From: Limnohabitans sp. T6-5
Lineage (GTDB): Bacteria; Pseudomonadota; Gammaproteobacteria; Burkholderiales; Burkholderiaceae_C
Assembly: GCF_003063315.1 (NCBI RefSeq)
Contig: NZ_NERV01000003.1
Span: forward strand, 558,001 to 622,000
Direction of reading: 5' to 3'
Length of the DNA: 64,000 bases
Shown here: in pieces, positions 34,292 to 43,310 of the stretch
How positions within the stretch are numbered: position 1 is the stretch's first letter
How the letters are laid out: each line of letters opens with the position of its first letter
Translations under genes and position numbers: made by a program
Notes under the pieces: model-generated
Database searches by the model: none
Seen by the model: the letters and a program-made list of their open reading frames with translations, nothing else
Told to the model about the DNA's origin: nothing

Positions 34292-35101
34292 ATGACCCCC
34301 GAAGAACTTTTGCAGCATCACGACCAAGGCCTTTTATGGGCGCAAGTGCCGGGCACAGTGGGCGGCCCCGATGGGGCGGCGGCCTATCAACAAGCCCTGG
34401 CAGTGCGTCAATTGCGCATGCAGCGCGGCGAAGTGCCCAAGGGCTACAAGATCGGCTTCACCAACCGCACGCTCTGGCAGCGCTACGATGTGTATGGCCC
34501 GATGTGGGGCACGGTCTGGGACACCGGACTGGTGTTTGCCGATGCGTCCGGCTCGGGCTCATGCAATATTGACCTGGCCCACACCTGTCAACCCCGGCTG
34601 GAGCCCGAAATTGTGTTTGGCATGCGCGCCACGCCACCAGCCAACGCCAGCTTGCAGCAATTGTTTGAGGCCATCGAATGGCTGGCGCCAGGCTTTGAAG
34701 TGGTGCAGTCGCATGCCCCAGACTGGAAATTCACCGCCACCGACACCATGGCCGACAGCGGTTTGCATGCCCGGTTGCTGGTGGGCCAGCGCCTGCCTGT
34801 GCGCAGCCTGGCCCCCGATGCGCAGGCCTTGCATGCCCTGTTGGCACAGGCTCAGGTCACACTGTTCAAAAATGACCAGAGGGTGGAGCAGGGCACGGGC
34901 GCCAACGTGCTGGACAGCCCGCTTAATGCCTTGCAGCACTTATTGCAAGAATTGCGCCAATGTCCAGGTTCCGCCGATTTGCAAGCGGGTGATGTGGTCA
35001 CCACCGGCACCTGGACTGATGCATGGCCGCTGCTGTCCGGTGAAACCTGGCGCGCCGAGTTTTCGGCATCCTTGGGCAGCGTGAACGCCCGCATCCGTTA
35101 A
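34292..35101 (+). CDS. 2-keto-4-pentenoate hydratase / oxalocrotonate decarboxylase family protein
   Basis: A 269-aa protein of the FAH/MhpD superfamily. The ATG at 34292 (MTPEELLQHHDQGLLWAQVP) has AGGAGCGCTGAC upstream. Family motifs: PKGYKIGFTNRTLWQRYDV near residue 47, CQPRLEPEIVFGMR with metal-binding Glu residues, and APDWKFTATDTMADSGLHA. Members hydrate 2-hydroxypentadienoate or decarboxylate 4-oxalocrotonate in aromatic meta-cleavage, but no other meta-cleavage gene is adjacent here. It is therefore an orphan and the precise reaction is open. Confidence 0.8.
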   Translation: MTPEELLQHHDQGLLWAQVPGTVGGPDGAAAYQQALAVRQLRMQRGEVPKGYKIGFTNRTLWQRYDVYGPMWGTVWDTGLVFADASGSGSCNIDLAHTCQPRLEPEIVFGMRATPPANASLQQLFEAIEWLAPGFEVVQSHAPDWKFTATDTMADSGLHARLLVGQRLPVRSLAPDAQALHALLAQAQVTLFKNDQRVEQGTGANVLDSPLNALQHLLQELRQCPGSADLQAGDVVTTGTWTDAWPLLSGETWRAEFSASLGSVNARIR

Positions 35102-35135
35102 AAGCCGAATGTCGGCCCTTCGCCGAAGCCAGCCA

Positions 35136-35199
35136 TGTTGGAGTTGAAACTACCGACCTACGAGTGGGCTGTTGTAGGTCGGCGGCTTCAGCCCCGACA
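35136..35199. repeat. REP-like pair, family A
   Basis: TGTTGGAGTTGAAACTACCG...CTACG faces TGTAGGTCGGCGGCTTCAGC...CGACA, with a few bases between. It lies in the space before the Stealth gene. Confidence 0.65.
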
Positions 35200-35347
35200 C
35201 GGGCTCGCGCCAAAGCCAACAGGGTGGGGTCAGTTGCATTGACCCACAACAAGCCGTGCAGTGGCCCTTTCGTTAAAGCGGTTATTGACGCAAAGACCAC
35301 TGAGCCGCGCTGCTAGACTCGGCCACTTTTAAAAATCCAACGCAGAC

Positions 35348-36466
35348 ATGCTCCACGATTCACCCATCGACATCGTTTATTTGTGGGTTGACGGGAACGA
35401 TTCGAGCTGGCGTGCCAAACGTCAGGCGGCCCTGCAGCAACTCCCCAGCGACTCCAGCGCCGCCATGGCCCGTTACAGCAATGTCGAGGGCCGTTTTCGG
35501 GACAACCATGAGCTGCGCTACAGCCTGCGTGCGCTGGAGAAATTTTTCCCGGACCATGGCCATGTCTACATCGTCACCGATGCGCAGGCCCCCGATTGGT
35601 TGCGTCCATCTGACCGACTGACCCTGGTGGACCACCGCGACCTGATGCCCGAAGCGTCTTTGCCCACTTTTGACTCGGGGCATATCGAGTCCTGGATTCA
35701 CCACATTCCGGGGTTGTCTGAGCGGTATTTCTATTTCAACGACGATGTGTTCTTTGGTGCCCCTGTGCAGTTGGATGACTGGTTTCATCCGGATGGCTTT
35801 CATGTGACGTGGTCGGATGACCCCGAGGTCAGCGACGAAGCCATGCGCATGGACGCCACTTCGCTTGAAAACGCTTGCCGTCTGTCGATCCAGTGGTTAA
35901 GCGACAAAGCTCGTTTGGGTTCAACCGCTTTGCGCGAGCAAGACCCGCTGTACCAAAACACATTCCGCACCTTTGCGCATTCACCCCGGCCCATGCTCAA
36001 GTCGATCTTGCTCGAGCTGGAAGAGACGGCCCCCGAATTGTTCGCAGCTGTCAGATCTACGGTTTTTCGCAGTTGGGACAAACCCACCATCGTGTCGGAC
36101 TTTGTGCTGCGCTGGGCCTTGGCGCATGGGGTGGCGAGCGTCCGGCCATATCGCCATTGCTACGTGTCGACGGGCGAAGGCGACCAAGACGCGCAGTTGC
36201 AAGCCTTGGTGGCAGATTTCGGATCCTTGGATTTTTTTTGCATCAACGACACCACCGACGATGCACACACCAGTGACCCGCGCTTGCAAAATGTGCTGAC
36301 AGTGTTGCAGTCGATCTTGGCCACGCCTTCGTGTTTTGAAAACGCGTGCTCGGCGGCGCAACAGATCGCAACGACCCATGTCACGTCGTTCGGTTTTCAT
36401 GACCATTGCCCCTCTGCGCAGGCGCAGCATCCACCCAATGCTTTTGGGCTTCAGCAAAGGGCTTGA
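35348..36466 (+). CDS. Stealth-family sugar-phosphate transferase
   Basis: A 372-aa protein with the conserved regions of the Stealth family. CR1 is IDIVYLWVDGNDSSW at the N-terminus. CR2 is GRFRDNHELRYSLRALEKFF near residue 48 and runs through YIVTDAQAPDWL. CR3 is around HIPGLSERYFYFNDDVFFGAPV (about residue 118). CR4 is near the end in FCINDTTDD. Stealth proteins transfer hexose-1-phosphate in capsule or exopolysaccharide synthesis, like human GNPTAB. No capsule locus is adjacent, so the partner genes are elsewhere or it modifies another glycan. Confidence 0.88.
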   Translation: MLHDSPIDIVYLWVDGNDSSWRAKRQAALQQLPSDSSAAMARYSNVEGRFRDNHELRYSLRALEKFFPDHGHVYIVTDAQAPDWLRPSDRLTLVDHRDLMPEASLPTFDSGHIESWIHHIPGLSERYFYFNDDVFFGAPVQLDDWFHPDGFHVTWSDDPEVSDEAMRMDATSLENACRLSIQWLSDKARLGSTALREQDPLYQNTFRTFAHSPRPMLKSILLELEETAPELFAAVRSTVFRSWDKPTIVSDFVLRWALAHGVASVRPYRHCYVSTGEGDQDAQLQALVADFGSLDFFCINDTTDDAHTSDPRLQNVLTVLQSILATPSCFENACSAAQQIATTHVTSFGFHDHCPSAQAQHPPNAFGLQQRA

Positions 36467-36496
36467 GCGTTCTGTCATGCCCTGGCGCATTGATTG

Positions 36497-36847
36497 TTAG
36501 CGCAAGGAATCAAGCGTGAGCTGTGAGGGCGGCAAGGGAAATTCCTCGTTGTCGAAATCATTCAGTGCTTGGCCCACAGCGGCGGTTGATGCCTGATGCG
36601 TATGCACAAGGTCTTTGCTGAGTTGTTTGGATTGGTGCTTGGTGGCGCGACCCCGAACCCGCATCCGCCACACTCTGAACGAGCGGGTTTTCAAGCGCGC
36701 ACGCATCAAAGCGATCACCTGCGGTTCGCTCAATGCAAACTGCAAAGCAATGGCTTCAAACGGTGTCTCATCCTGCCAGGCCATGGCCACGACGATTGAC
36801 GCATCAACTTCAGACAAGGCCGTTTGTGGTCGTGTATGTGGGGTCAT
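36497..36847 (-). CDS. TIGR03643/DUF2805 family protein
   Basis: A 116-aa protein. The family core is AWQDETPFEAIALQFALSEP and QVIALMRARLKTRSFRVWRM followed by RVRGRATKH. The start is uncertain: a TTG at 36874 overlaps the stop of the upstream gene, while ATG 36847 (MTPHTRPQ) is used here. The core looks like a sigma-70 region-4-like or HTH fold, but no function is known. It follows the small membrane protein gene in the same direction and overlaps or nearly touches it, so they form an operon. Confidence 0.8.
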   Translation of the reverse strand: MTPHTRPQTALSEVDASIVVAMAWQDETPFEAIALQFALSEPQVIALMRARLKTRSFRVWRMRVRGRATKHQSKQLSKDLVHTHQASTAAVGQALNDFDNEEFPLPPSQLTLDSLR

Positions 36848-36870
36848 GTCGAGGCCATCAATGGGCGATG

Positions 36871-37242
36871 TCAATGGGCCCTGTCAATGGGCGATGGCGG
36901 TTGATCGGGGATGCTGCCGGGTTGGTCGCTGTGCTGAACCTCAAAGCCATCGGCAATAAAGGCGGGGCCTTTCATCAGCATCACGATCACACAACCGATG
37001 CCCACCGTCAGCACCAGGGGCCAGTGCGCCACAACCACGCCGATGGCGATGTAAAGCCATTGGGTCCATACCCGCTGCGCCTCTGGTGTGCTGACCTCAA
37101 GCGTCCAGAGGTAAAACAAACCGACCAAGATCAGCGGTAAAAACGTACCCACCAGCCAAATCCATGGCAGTTTCTTCCAAAGAACCCATTCCAGACCAGA
37201 GGCGGTTCGGGTAAAACCCGGTAATTTTTTGAGCCAATTCAT
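36871..37242 (-). CDS. Small two-TM membrane protein, unknown
   Basis: A 123-aa protein. Start MNWLKKLPGFTRTASGLEWV at 37242 has AAAGGAAAGC upstream. Two TM segments: IWLVGTFLPLILVGLFYLW and LYIAIGVVVAHWPLVLTVGI. The tail is hydrophilic and Pro/Asp-rich. Part of a two-gene unit with the TIGR03643 gene. I do not recognise it further. Confidence 0.75.
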   Translation of the reverse strand: MNWLKKLPGFTRTASGLEWVLWKKLPWIWLVGTFLPLILVGLFYLWTLEVSTPEAQRVWTQWLYIAIGVVVAHWPLVLTVGIGCVIVMLMKGPAFIADGFEVQHSDQPGSIPDQPPSPIDRAH

Positions 37243-37390
37243 GCTGCTTTCCTTTGACGCCGTATTGACCGTTTGGTGGGGCCAGGCCGCGTGATGCATG
37301 CGAGCCCTGTTTCGCGCATCCCTGATTTCACACCTTCTGAAAACCCACGCGCAGCAGATGGGCAATGGTCAGACCGTCTAGCGATGGGGC

Positions 37391-38311
37391 TTATGGCAAT
37401 AAGGCTGTTGTTTCTTGCCGCAGCATGCGCACCATTTCTTGCGCTGCGGGCGACAGGCTGCGGTTGCGCCGGGTCACCACGCCTATCGGGCGCTGGATGT
37501 CCGGGCCGGTCAGGCGCCGGGTGACCACGCCTTCTTGCTGGACAAAGGCGGCGGCCAGCTCGGGCAGGGCGGCCACGCCCAAACCTGCCTTGACCATGGC
37601 GTGGATGGTGGCGATGTGCTCGACTTCGTAACGTGGCTGGAAGGCGATGCGGTGCGCCATGAAGGCGGCGTTGGCGTATTGCCGCACGCTGGCGGGCAGC
37701 GGCATGGAGATGTGCGTCAACTCGAGCACTTGCAGCCAGTTCAGGGGGGCTTGGCTTTTGGCCAGGCGATGGCCCAGGGGCATCAGCAAGACAAAGCCAT
37801 CGGCCGACAAAGGGGTGTAGTCCAGGTCGGCGTAGTCGGGGTTGGCGGCTGTGAGCGCAAAGTCCACCGTGCCTGCGCGCACCAGGTCAAACGCAGGGCC
37901 GGACAGGGTGTCGTGCAATTGCAGCGGAATCTGCGGGTACTGCGCCGCAAAGCGGGCCATGACGCGGGGCACCACCGTGGCCGCCAGTGAGGGCAGGGCG
38001 GCCAGGCTGACCTTGCCGGTCTGGACTTGCGTGATGTGTTGCACCCGCTGCACGGCTTCTTGCGTTTGGGCGTTGAGCAATTGGGCTTGTTCGACAAACA
38101 CCTGGCCTGCGGCGGTCAGGTGCACGCTGCGGGTGGTGCGGTCAAACAGGCGCGTGGCCAGGGCCTCTTCGAGTCGGGCGATCACCCCCGACACCGCTGA
38201 TTGAGACAAATGCACCTGCGCGGCGGTGCGCCTGAAGCTGCCGGTTTCGGCCAGCACCAAAAAGATGTCCAGGTCGCGGGGCGTCCAGTTGAGTTGCGCA
38301 TTGATCTGCAT
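37391..38311 (-). CDS. LysR-family transcriptional regulator
   Basis: A 306-aa regulator. Winged HTH at residues about 12-70 (LDIFLVLAETGSFRRTAAQV, LSQSAVSGVIARLEEALATRLFDR), then a periplasmic-binding-like effector domain. It is divergent from the dehydrogenase-BKACE-receptor genes across 88 bases, so it most likely controls them with the pathway substrate as inducer. The effector is unknown. Confidence 0.93.
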   Translation of the reverse strand: MQINAQLNWTPRDLDIFLVLAETGSFRRTAAQVHLSQSAVSGVIARLEEALATRLFDRTTRSVHLTAAGQVFVEQAQLLNAQTQEAVQRVQHITQVQTGKVSLAALPSLAATVVPRVMARFAAQYPQIPLQLHDTLSGPAFDLVRAGTVDFALTAANPDYADLDYTPLSADGFVLLMPLGHRLAKSQAPLNWLQVLELTHISMPLPASVRQYANAAFMAHRIAFQPRYEVEHIATIHAMVKAGLGVAALPELAAAFVQQEGVVTRRLTGPDIQRPIGVVTRRNRSLSPAAQEMVRMLRQETTALLP

Positions 38312-38399
38312 AACGAATCAGTTTATAGAAAAATACGGCTGGACGAAGCAATGCACGGTTCCTAGACTGGGTGCACTTTCACAGACACTTGCTGGACTC

Positions 38400-39353
38400 A
38401 TGATTTCTTCACACCTTTCACAAGCCCGCACCGTGGTGGTGGGCGGCGGCACCATGGGCATGGACGTGGCCATTGTGCTGGCCCGTGGCGGCAGCCAGGT
38501 TACCGTCATCGAGCCCGATGCGGCCAAGCGCCAAGCACTGGCTGCGCATGTGCGCCACAACCTGGAGCCCTTGGGCATGGCCCACCGCACTGAGCGCGTG
38601 CAAGCCGTGGCCGATTTGGCCGACGTGAGCTGGCCCGGCGTGAGCCTGCTGATCGAATGCATTCCTGAAAAATTGCCGCTCAAGCAAGCCCTGTTTGCGC
38701 GTCTGGCGCAACTGGCTGCGCCCGCGACGCTGCTGTGCAGCAACAGCTCCAGTTTCCCGATCAGCGCCATCGCCCAAGGCCTGCCCACGGCCGAGCGCAT
38801 GCTGGGCCTGCACTTTTTCATGCCTGCGCATTTGGTACCGCTGGTGGAGGTGGTGCTGGGCTCCCAATCCCATGTTCAAGAAGCCGAGCAGCTGTGCGAT
38901 TTCATGCGCGGCTGCGGCAGCGTGCCGGTGTTGGTGCGCAAAGACAAGCCCGGTTTTTTGGCCAACCGCATGCAGCACGCCCTGGCGCGTGAGGCCTTCG
39001 CCCTGATCGACGAAGGCGTGGCCTCGCCCGAAGACGTGGACGCAGCCGTCCGTTTTGGCTTTGGTTTCCGTTTTCTGGCGGCAGGCCCGGTCATGCAGCG
39101 CGACCATGCGGGCCTGGAGGTGCACACCGCAGCGGCGGCCAGCATGTACCCCAGCCTGGCCGTGAACGCTGAGCCCGCCCGCGTATTGCAAGAGCGTGTG
39201 GCCCGGGGCGACTTGGGCATGAAGACGGGCCAAGGCTTTTTCACCTGGACGCCCGAGACCCAAAAGGCCGAGCGCGAGCGCTACGACCGCTTGCTGCGCC
39301 AGGGCCTGGACCTGCTGGCGTCTGAGCTGCCGCCGCTGAACCCGCTCGATTGA
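38400..39353 (+). CDS. 3-hydroxyacyl-CoA/carnitine dehydrogenase-like protein
   Basis: A 317-aa NAD-dependent dehydrogenase. The ATG at 38400 gives MISSHLSQARTVVVGGGTMG with the Rossmann motif GGGTMG at residues 15-20. It has CSNSSSFPISAIAQGL and GLHFFMPAHLVPLVEVV with the catalytic His, and KPGFLANRMQHALAREA. It is shorter than fatty-acid enzymes and like carnitine or beta-hydroxyacid dehydrogenases. The next gene is a BKACE, so oxidation of a free 3-hydroxyacid to the 3-keto acid is a plausible first step. Confidence 0.87.
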   Translation: MISSHLSQARTVVVGGGTMGMDVAIVLARGGSQVTVIEPDAAKRQALAAHVRHNLEPLGMAHRTERVQAVADLADVSWPGVSLLIECIPEKLPLKQALFARLAQLAAPATLLCSNSSSFPISAIAQGLPTAERMLGLHFFMPAHLVPLVEVVLGSQSHVQEAEQLCDFMRGCGSVPVLVRKDKPGFLANRMQHALAREAFALIDEGVASPEDVDAAVRFGFGFRFLAAGPVMQRDHAGLEVHTAAAASMYPSLAVNAEPARVLQERVARGDLGMKTGQGFFTWTPETQKAERERYDRLLRQGLDLLASELPPLNPLD

Positions 39354-39385
39354 TTCCCCTTCCCAGTTTTTGACAAGGCAAAACC

Positions 39386-40213
39386 ATGGCTGTTTTTTCG
39401 CACCCCCTGCTGATCACCGTCGCGCCCAATGGCGCCTACAAGCAGCGCCCTGACCACCCGGCCTTGCCGATTACCGCCACCGAGCTGGGGCAAACCGCCA
39501 AGCAGTGCCTGGATGCCGGTGCGGCCATGATCCACATGCACATCCGCGACGCAGAGAGCCGCCACAGCCTGGACGTGCAGGGCTACCGCGATGCACAGCA
39601 AGCGGTCAAGGCGGCGGTGGGCGATGAGCTCATCATCCAGATCACCAGTGAAGCGGCCCGTGTTTACAAGGCGCCCGAGCAAATCGCCATGGTCACCGCG
39701 CTCAAGCCCGAGGCCGTGTCCGTGGGTTTGCGTGAAGTGGATCAGCCCGAGATCGGCGAGGCCGGTCTGGCGCAGTTCTTTGGCTGGTTGGCCCAGGAAC
39801 GCGTGATGACCCAGGTCATCGTGTACGACGTGGCCGACCTCCAGCGCTGGCAAGCCTTGCGGGCGCAAGGCGTGATCCCCGATGCGCCGTGGTCGCTCTT
39901 GTTTGTGCTGGGCCGTTATTCGGTCGGCCAGACCTCCGAGGCCAAAGACTTGTTGCCCTTTGTCATGGCCCACACTGGGCAAGAGCCGTGGTCCATGTGC
40001 GCTTTTGGTGCGGGCGAACACGCTTGCGCCACCACCGCTGCGGCCTTGGGCGGGCATGTGCGGGTGGGTTTTGAAAACAACCTCTTGCTCAACAACGGCC
40101 AGGTTGCCCCCGACAACGCCGCGCTGGTGCGGCAAGTGGCCGATTCGGCCCGCGTGCTGGGCCGCAGCCTCTACACCGCGCTGCAGGCGCGTGAAGCCTT
40201 TTTCGCGGCTTGA
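39386..40213 (+). CDS. Beta-keto acid cleavage enzyme (BKACE, DUF849)
   Basis: A 275-aa zinc enzyme of the 3-keto-5-aminohexanoate cleavage family. The metal site is visible as HMHIRDAESRHSLD near residue 50 (His-x-His) and the downstream His in GAGEHACATTAAALGGHVRVGFE with Glu. BKACE condenses a beta-keto acid with acetyl-CoA to give acetoacetate and a new acyl-CoA. It lies 33 bases after the dehydrogenase. The substrate class (carnitine-like, aminohexanoate, beta-keto acid) cannot be decided by eye. Confidence 0.88.
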   Translation: MAVFSHPLLITVAPNGAYKQRPDHPALPITATELGQTAKQCLDAGAAMIHMHIRDAESRHSLDVQGYRDAQQAVKAAVGDELIIQITSEAARVYKAPEQIAMVTALKPEAVSVGLREVDQPEIGEAGLAQFFGWLAQERVMTQVIVYDVADLQRWQALRAQGVIPDAPWSLLFVLGRYSVGQTSEAKDLLPFVMAHTGQEPWSMCAFGAGEHACATTAAALGGHVRVGFENNLLLNNGQVAPDNAALVRQVADSARVLGRSLYTALQAREAFFAA

Positions 40214-40242
40214 ACATTACAAATATCACCGGAGACCACACC

Positions 40243-41232
40243 ATGAAACGCAGCACTTTTTTCGCCGCCATGTCAGCAGCACTCTCAGCAGCCTTGCTGA
40301 GCGCCGCCTTGCCCTCACTGGCCCAGGACAACTACCCCAGCAAAACCATCCGTTTTGTCGTGCCTTACCCACCGGGCGGTCCGACCGACCTGATGGCGCG
40401 GTTGATTCAAGGCGAGCTGACCACGCGCCTGGGCGTGACGGTGGTGGTGGACAACAAGAGCGGCGCCGGTGGCAACCTGGGCAGCGCCGAAGTGGCCAAG
40501 CAGGCGCCTGCAGACGGCTACACCTTGCTGCTGGCCGCCAGCGGCCCCATGGCCGTGAACCCCACGCTGTACCGCAGCATGCCCTTTGTGCCCATGACCG
40601 ATTTGGCGCCCGTGATCCAGATTTCTGCCTTCCCGCTGGTGCTTGAAGTGCACCCCAGCGTGCCGGTCAACAACGTCAAGGAGCTGATCGCGCTGGCCCA
40701 AAAGCCCGACAGCAAACTCGCTTTTGCCTCCGCTGGCAACGGCACGCCCCAGCATTTGGCCGGTGAGATTTTCAACACCCAGGAGAGCACCAAAATCACG
40801 CACATCCCCTACCGGGGTGCGGGGCCAGCACTCAACGACTTGATCGGTGGTCAGGTGCAAGTGATGTTCGACATTCTGGGCAGCTCCTTGCCCCACATCC
40901 AGGGCGGCAAGCTCAAGCCCCTGGCCGTGACTTCGGCCAAGCGTCACCCCTCATTGCCCAATGTGCCCACCATGATCGAGGCCGGTGTGCCGGGTTACGA
41001 GCTGACCGGCTGGCATGGCATCGCGGTGCGTGCGGGCACGCCAGCGCCCATCATCCAAAAGCTCAACACCACGCTGAACGCCATGTTCAATGAGCCCGAG
41101 TTCAAGAAAAAGTGGGAAGCCATTGGCACGCCCGTGGTGGGCGGTACAGCGGCGCAGTTTGGTGACTTGATCCGCAAAGAGACGGTTCGTTTGGGTCAGG
41201 TCGTCAAGAACGCCGGGGTCACGCTGGACTGA
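40243..41232 (+). CDS. Bug-type (TTT) periplasmic receptor
   Basis: A 329-aa binding protein of the tripartite tricarboxylate family. Start ATG at 40243 with CGGAGA upstream; signal peptide MKRSTFFAAMSAALSAALLS ending near SLAQD. Family marks are RFVVPYPPGGPTDLMARLI, VDNKSGAGGNLGSAEVAKQ and HIPYRGAGPALNDLIGGQVQ. No TctAB membrane genes are adjacent, as usual for Bug proteins. It probably captures the substrate of the dehydrogenase/BKACE pair. Confidence 0.93.
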   Translation: MKRSTFFAAMSAALSAALLSAALPSLAQDNYPSKTIRFVVPYPPGGPTDLMARLIQGELTTRLGVTVVVDNKSGAGGNLGSAEVAKQAPADGYTLLLAASGPMAVNPTLYRSMPFVPMTDLAPVIQISAFPLVLEVHPSVPVNNVKELIALAQKPDSKLAFASAGNGTPQHLAGEIFNTQESTKITHIPYRGAGPALNDLIGGQVQVMFDILGSSLPHIQGGKLKPLAVTSAKRHPSLPNVPTMIEAGVPGYELTGWHGIAVRAGTPAPIIQKLNTTLNAMFNEPEFKKKWEAIGTPVVGGTAAQFGDLIRKETVRLGQVVKNAGVTLD

Positions 41233-41300
41233 ACCCCCTGTGAATGCACCCGGCCGCCAGGCCGGGTGTGAGGCGCAAGCCCGGCCTGGCGAGCGTTGGG

Positions 41301-41792
41301 TCAGACCCCGCCTTGCGGGTGTGTGGGGTCGATCCAGAGCACGGTCTCGGGCTTTTCGGCGGGCTCGATGTCCATGTTGACGGCCACCGCTTGACCATCG
41401 CTGCGGCACAGCACGCATTCGAGCGTTTCGTCTGCGCTGGCATTGATTTCCTGGTGCGGCACATAGGGCGGCACGTAAATGAAATCGCCCGGCCCGGCTT
41501 CGGCGGTGAACTCCAGCGCATTGCCCCAGCGCATGCGGGCTCGGCCTTTGACCACATAGATCACGCTCTCCAGTGGCCCGTGGTGGTGCGCCCCGGTTTT
41601 GGCATTGGGGTGGATGTGCACCGTACCGGCCCAGAGTTTTTGGGCGCCGACGCGGGCAAAGTTGATGGCCGCCTTGCGGTCCATGCCGGGTGTGGAGGGC
41701 ACGTTGCCGTCGAGTTGGTCACCTGGCACGACGCGCACGCCGTCGTGTTTCCAGTCGGTGTGGGGGTGGTCGTGGTGAATGTCGTGTGTCAT
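41301..41792 (-). CDS. Cupin-domain protein
   Basis: A 163-aa single-domain cupin. Metal-binding His/Glu motifs are GAHHHGPLESVIYVVKGRAR and PPYVPHQEINASADE. A His-rich N-terminus (THDIHHDHPHTDWKHDG) may add metal affinity. Small cupins of this kind act as isomerases, dioxygenases or sensors; no activity can be named. It follows the flavin reductase gene on the same strand after 41 bases. Confidence 0.85.
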   Translation of the reverse strand: MTHDIHHDHPHTDWKHDGVRVVPGDQLDGNVPSTPGMDRKAAINFARVGAQKLWAGTVHIHPNAKTGAHHHGPLESVIYVVKGRARMRWGNALEFTAEAGPGDFIYVPPYVPHQEINASADETLECVLCRSDGQAVAVNMDIEPAEKPETVLWIDPTHPQGGV

Positions 41793-41833
41793 GTGGGTGG
41801 CTTTCTTGAAGGGGCTTGGGACGTGCGCGAGTC

Positions 41834-42460
41834 TCAGCTGCGTTGCCAGCTTTCGGGACGGTACAGCTTGAACAACTGCTCGGGCCCGATGGTGAAATAG
41901 TCGGCCGGGCCGCCCGCGCGCAAAACGTGCTCGGCATTGGCAGTGTCGTACACGCCGTCTTTGAGCAAACGCTCATCAATGTGCACCCCCACCACCTGGC
42001 CAAAAATCATCCAGGTGCTGACCTTCTGGCCGTCCAGGCCTTCCAACTGCAGGATCTGGGTGCACTTGCACTCAAAGCTGACCGGGCTTTCAGCCACGCG
42101 GGGCACGCTGACAATGCGCGACGCTTGCGGCGTGAGGCCTGCCACGTCGAACTCGCTGACCTCGGGCGGCACCGCATCGCAGGTCTTGTTCATGGCTTCG
42201 GTCAGCGGGCGCGTCACCAGGTTCCAGACAAATTCGCCCGTGGCTTCGATGTTGTTGAGCGTGTCCTTGCGTCCGATGCTGGAAAAGCCGATCAGCGGCG
42301 GCACGTAATTGAAAGCGCTGAAAAAGCTGTAAGGCGCCAGATTGAGCACGCCGCTGGCGCTGCGGCTCGACACCCAGCCGATCGGGCGCGGCCCGACGAT
42401 GGAATTGAAAGGATCGTGTTTGAGACCGTGACCCAGGTGGGGTTCGTAAAAATGCGTCAT
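41834..42460 (-). CDS. Flavin reductase-like FMN-binding protein
   Basis: A 208-aa protein with the FMN-binding split barrel. Start MTHFYEPHLGHGLKHDPFNS at 42460. Motifs: IVGPRPIGWVSSRSASGVLN and APYSFFSAFNYVPPLIGFSS, typical of the DIM6/NTAB flavin reductases. It would supply reduced flavin or act as an oxidoreductase. It heads a two-gene unit with the cupin gene. Confidence 0.85.
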   Translation of the reverse strand: MTHFYEPHLGHGLKHDPFNSIVGPRPIGWVSSRSASGVLNLAPYSFFSAFNYVPPLIGFSSIGRKDTLNNIEATGEFVWNLVTRPLTEAMNKTCDAVPPEVSEFDVAGLTPQASRIVSVPRVAESPVSFECKCTQILQLEGLDGQKVSTWMIFGQVVGVHIDERLLKDGVYDTANAEHVLRAGGPADYFTIGPEQLFKLYRPESWQRS

Positions 42461-42612
42461 GTCTGCACTGTATAGCGCGCAGCCCATGCCAAGCAGTCAT
42501 GCGCAAGACATGTTGATCTTGCCGCACGCGTTTTAATGCGTCGGTGACCAAGTCGCTCAATACCGGTCAGCCATGCAGGCGCTGAGCCACCTGACACCCA
42601 CGGAGACAACAC

Positions 42613-43284
42613 ATGGAATTTTCAGAACTCATCAAGGCCCGCAAAAGCGTTCGCGGCTACCAACAAAAACCAGTTCCTCGCGAGGTGATCGAAGAGATCC
42701 TCTCGGTGGCTAAATGGTCGCCCTCGTCGATGAACGCACAGCCCTGGCATGTGCATGTGGTCACGGGCGAACCACTGGATCGGATTCGCCGGGGCAACAC
42801 CGAAAACATGGTCAAGGGTGTGCCACCCAAGCGTGATTTCCCGATGAAAGAGGCCTATGAGGGCATCCACCGCAAGCGCCAGGTGGACATCGCGATTCAG
42901 TTGTTCGACGCCATGGGCATCGCCCGTGATGACAAAGAGCGCCGCACCGATTGGGTCATGCGGGGTTTCCGCCAGTTCGACGCGCCTGTGTCGCTGGTGC
43001 TGACCTACGACAAATACCTGGAGCCCGCCGCCATCAGCCAGTTTGACCTGGGTGCTTTGTCGCACGCCATCGTGCTCGCCGCCTGGGAGCGGGGTCTGGG
43101 CACCGTGATCAACGGGCAGGGCATCATGCAGTCGGCTGTGGTGCGCGAGCACGCGGGCATTCCGGACGACCAGAACATCATGATCTGTATCGCTTTGGGC
43201 TACCCGGACGAAGACTTTGTGGCCAACACCGTCAAGTCGGTGCGCGAGGACGAAGCCAACTTTGTGCGTTATGTCGGTTTTTGA
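42613..43284 (+). CDS. Nitroreductase family protein
   Basis: A 223-aa FMN-dependent oxidoreductase. Start MEFSELIKARKSVRGYQQKP with CGGAGAC upstream. FMN contacts are at KARKSVRGYQ, WSPSSMNAQPWHVHV and RGLGTVINGQGIM. NfsA/NfsB/BluB-like enzymes reduce nitro, quinone or enone groups; the substrate is unknown. It is divergent from the flavin reductase gene. Confidence 0.9.
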   Translation: MEFSELIKARKSVRGYQQKPVPREVIEEILSVAKWSPSSMNAQPWHVHVVTGEPLDRIRRGNTENMVKGVPPKRDFPMKEAYEGIHRKRQVDIAIQLFDAMGIARDDKERRTDWVMRGFRQFDAPVSLVLTYDKYLEPAAISQFDLGALSHAIVLAAWERGLGTVINGQGIMQSAVVREHAGIPDDQNIMICIALGYPDEDFVANTVKSVREDEANFVRYVGF

Positions 43285-43310
43285 CCGGATGGCCCGGCAT
43301 GGCGCATTTC

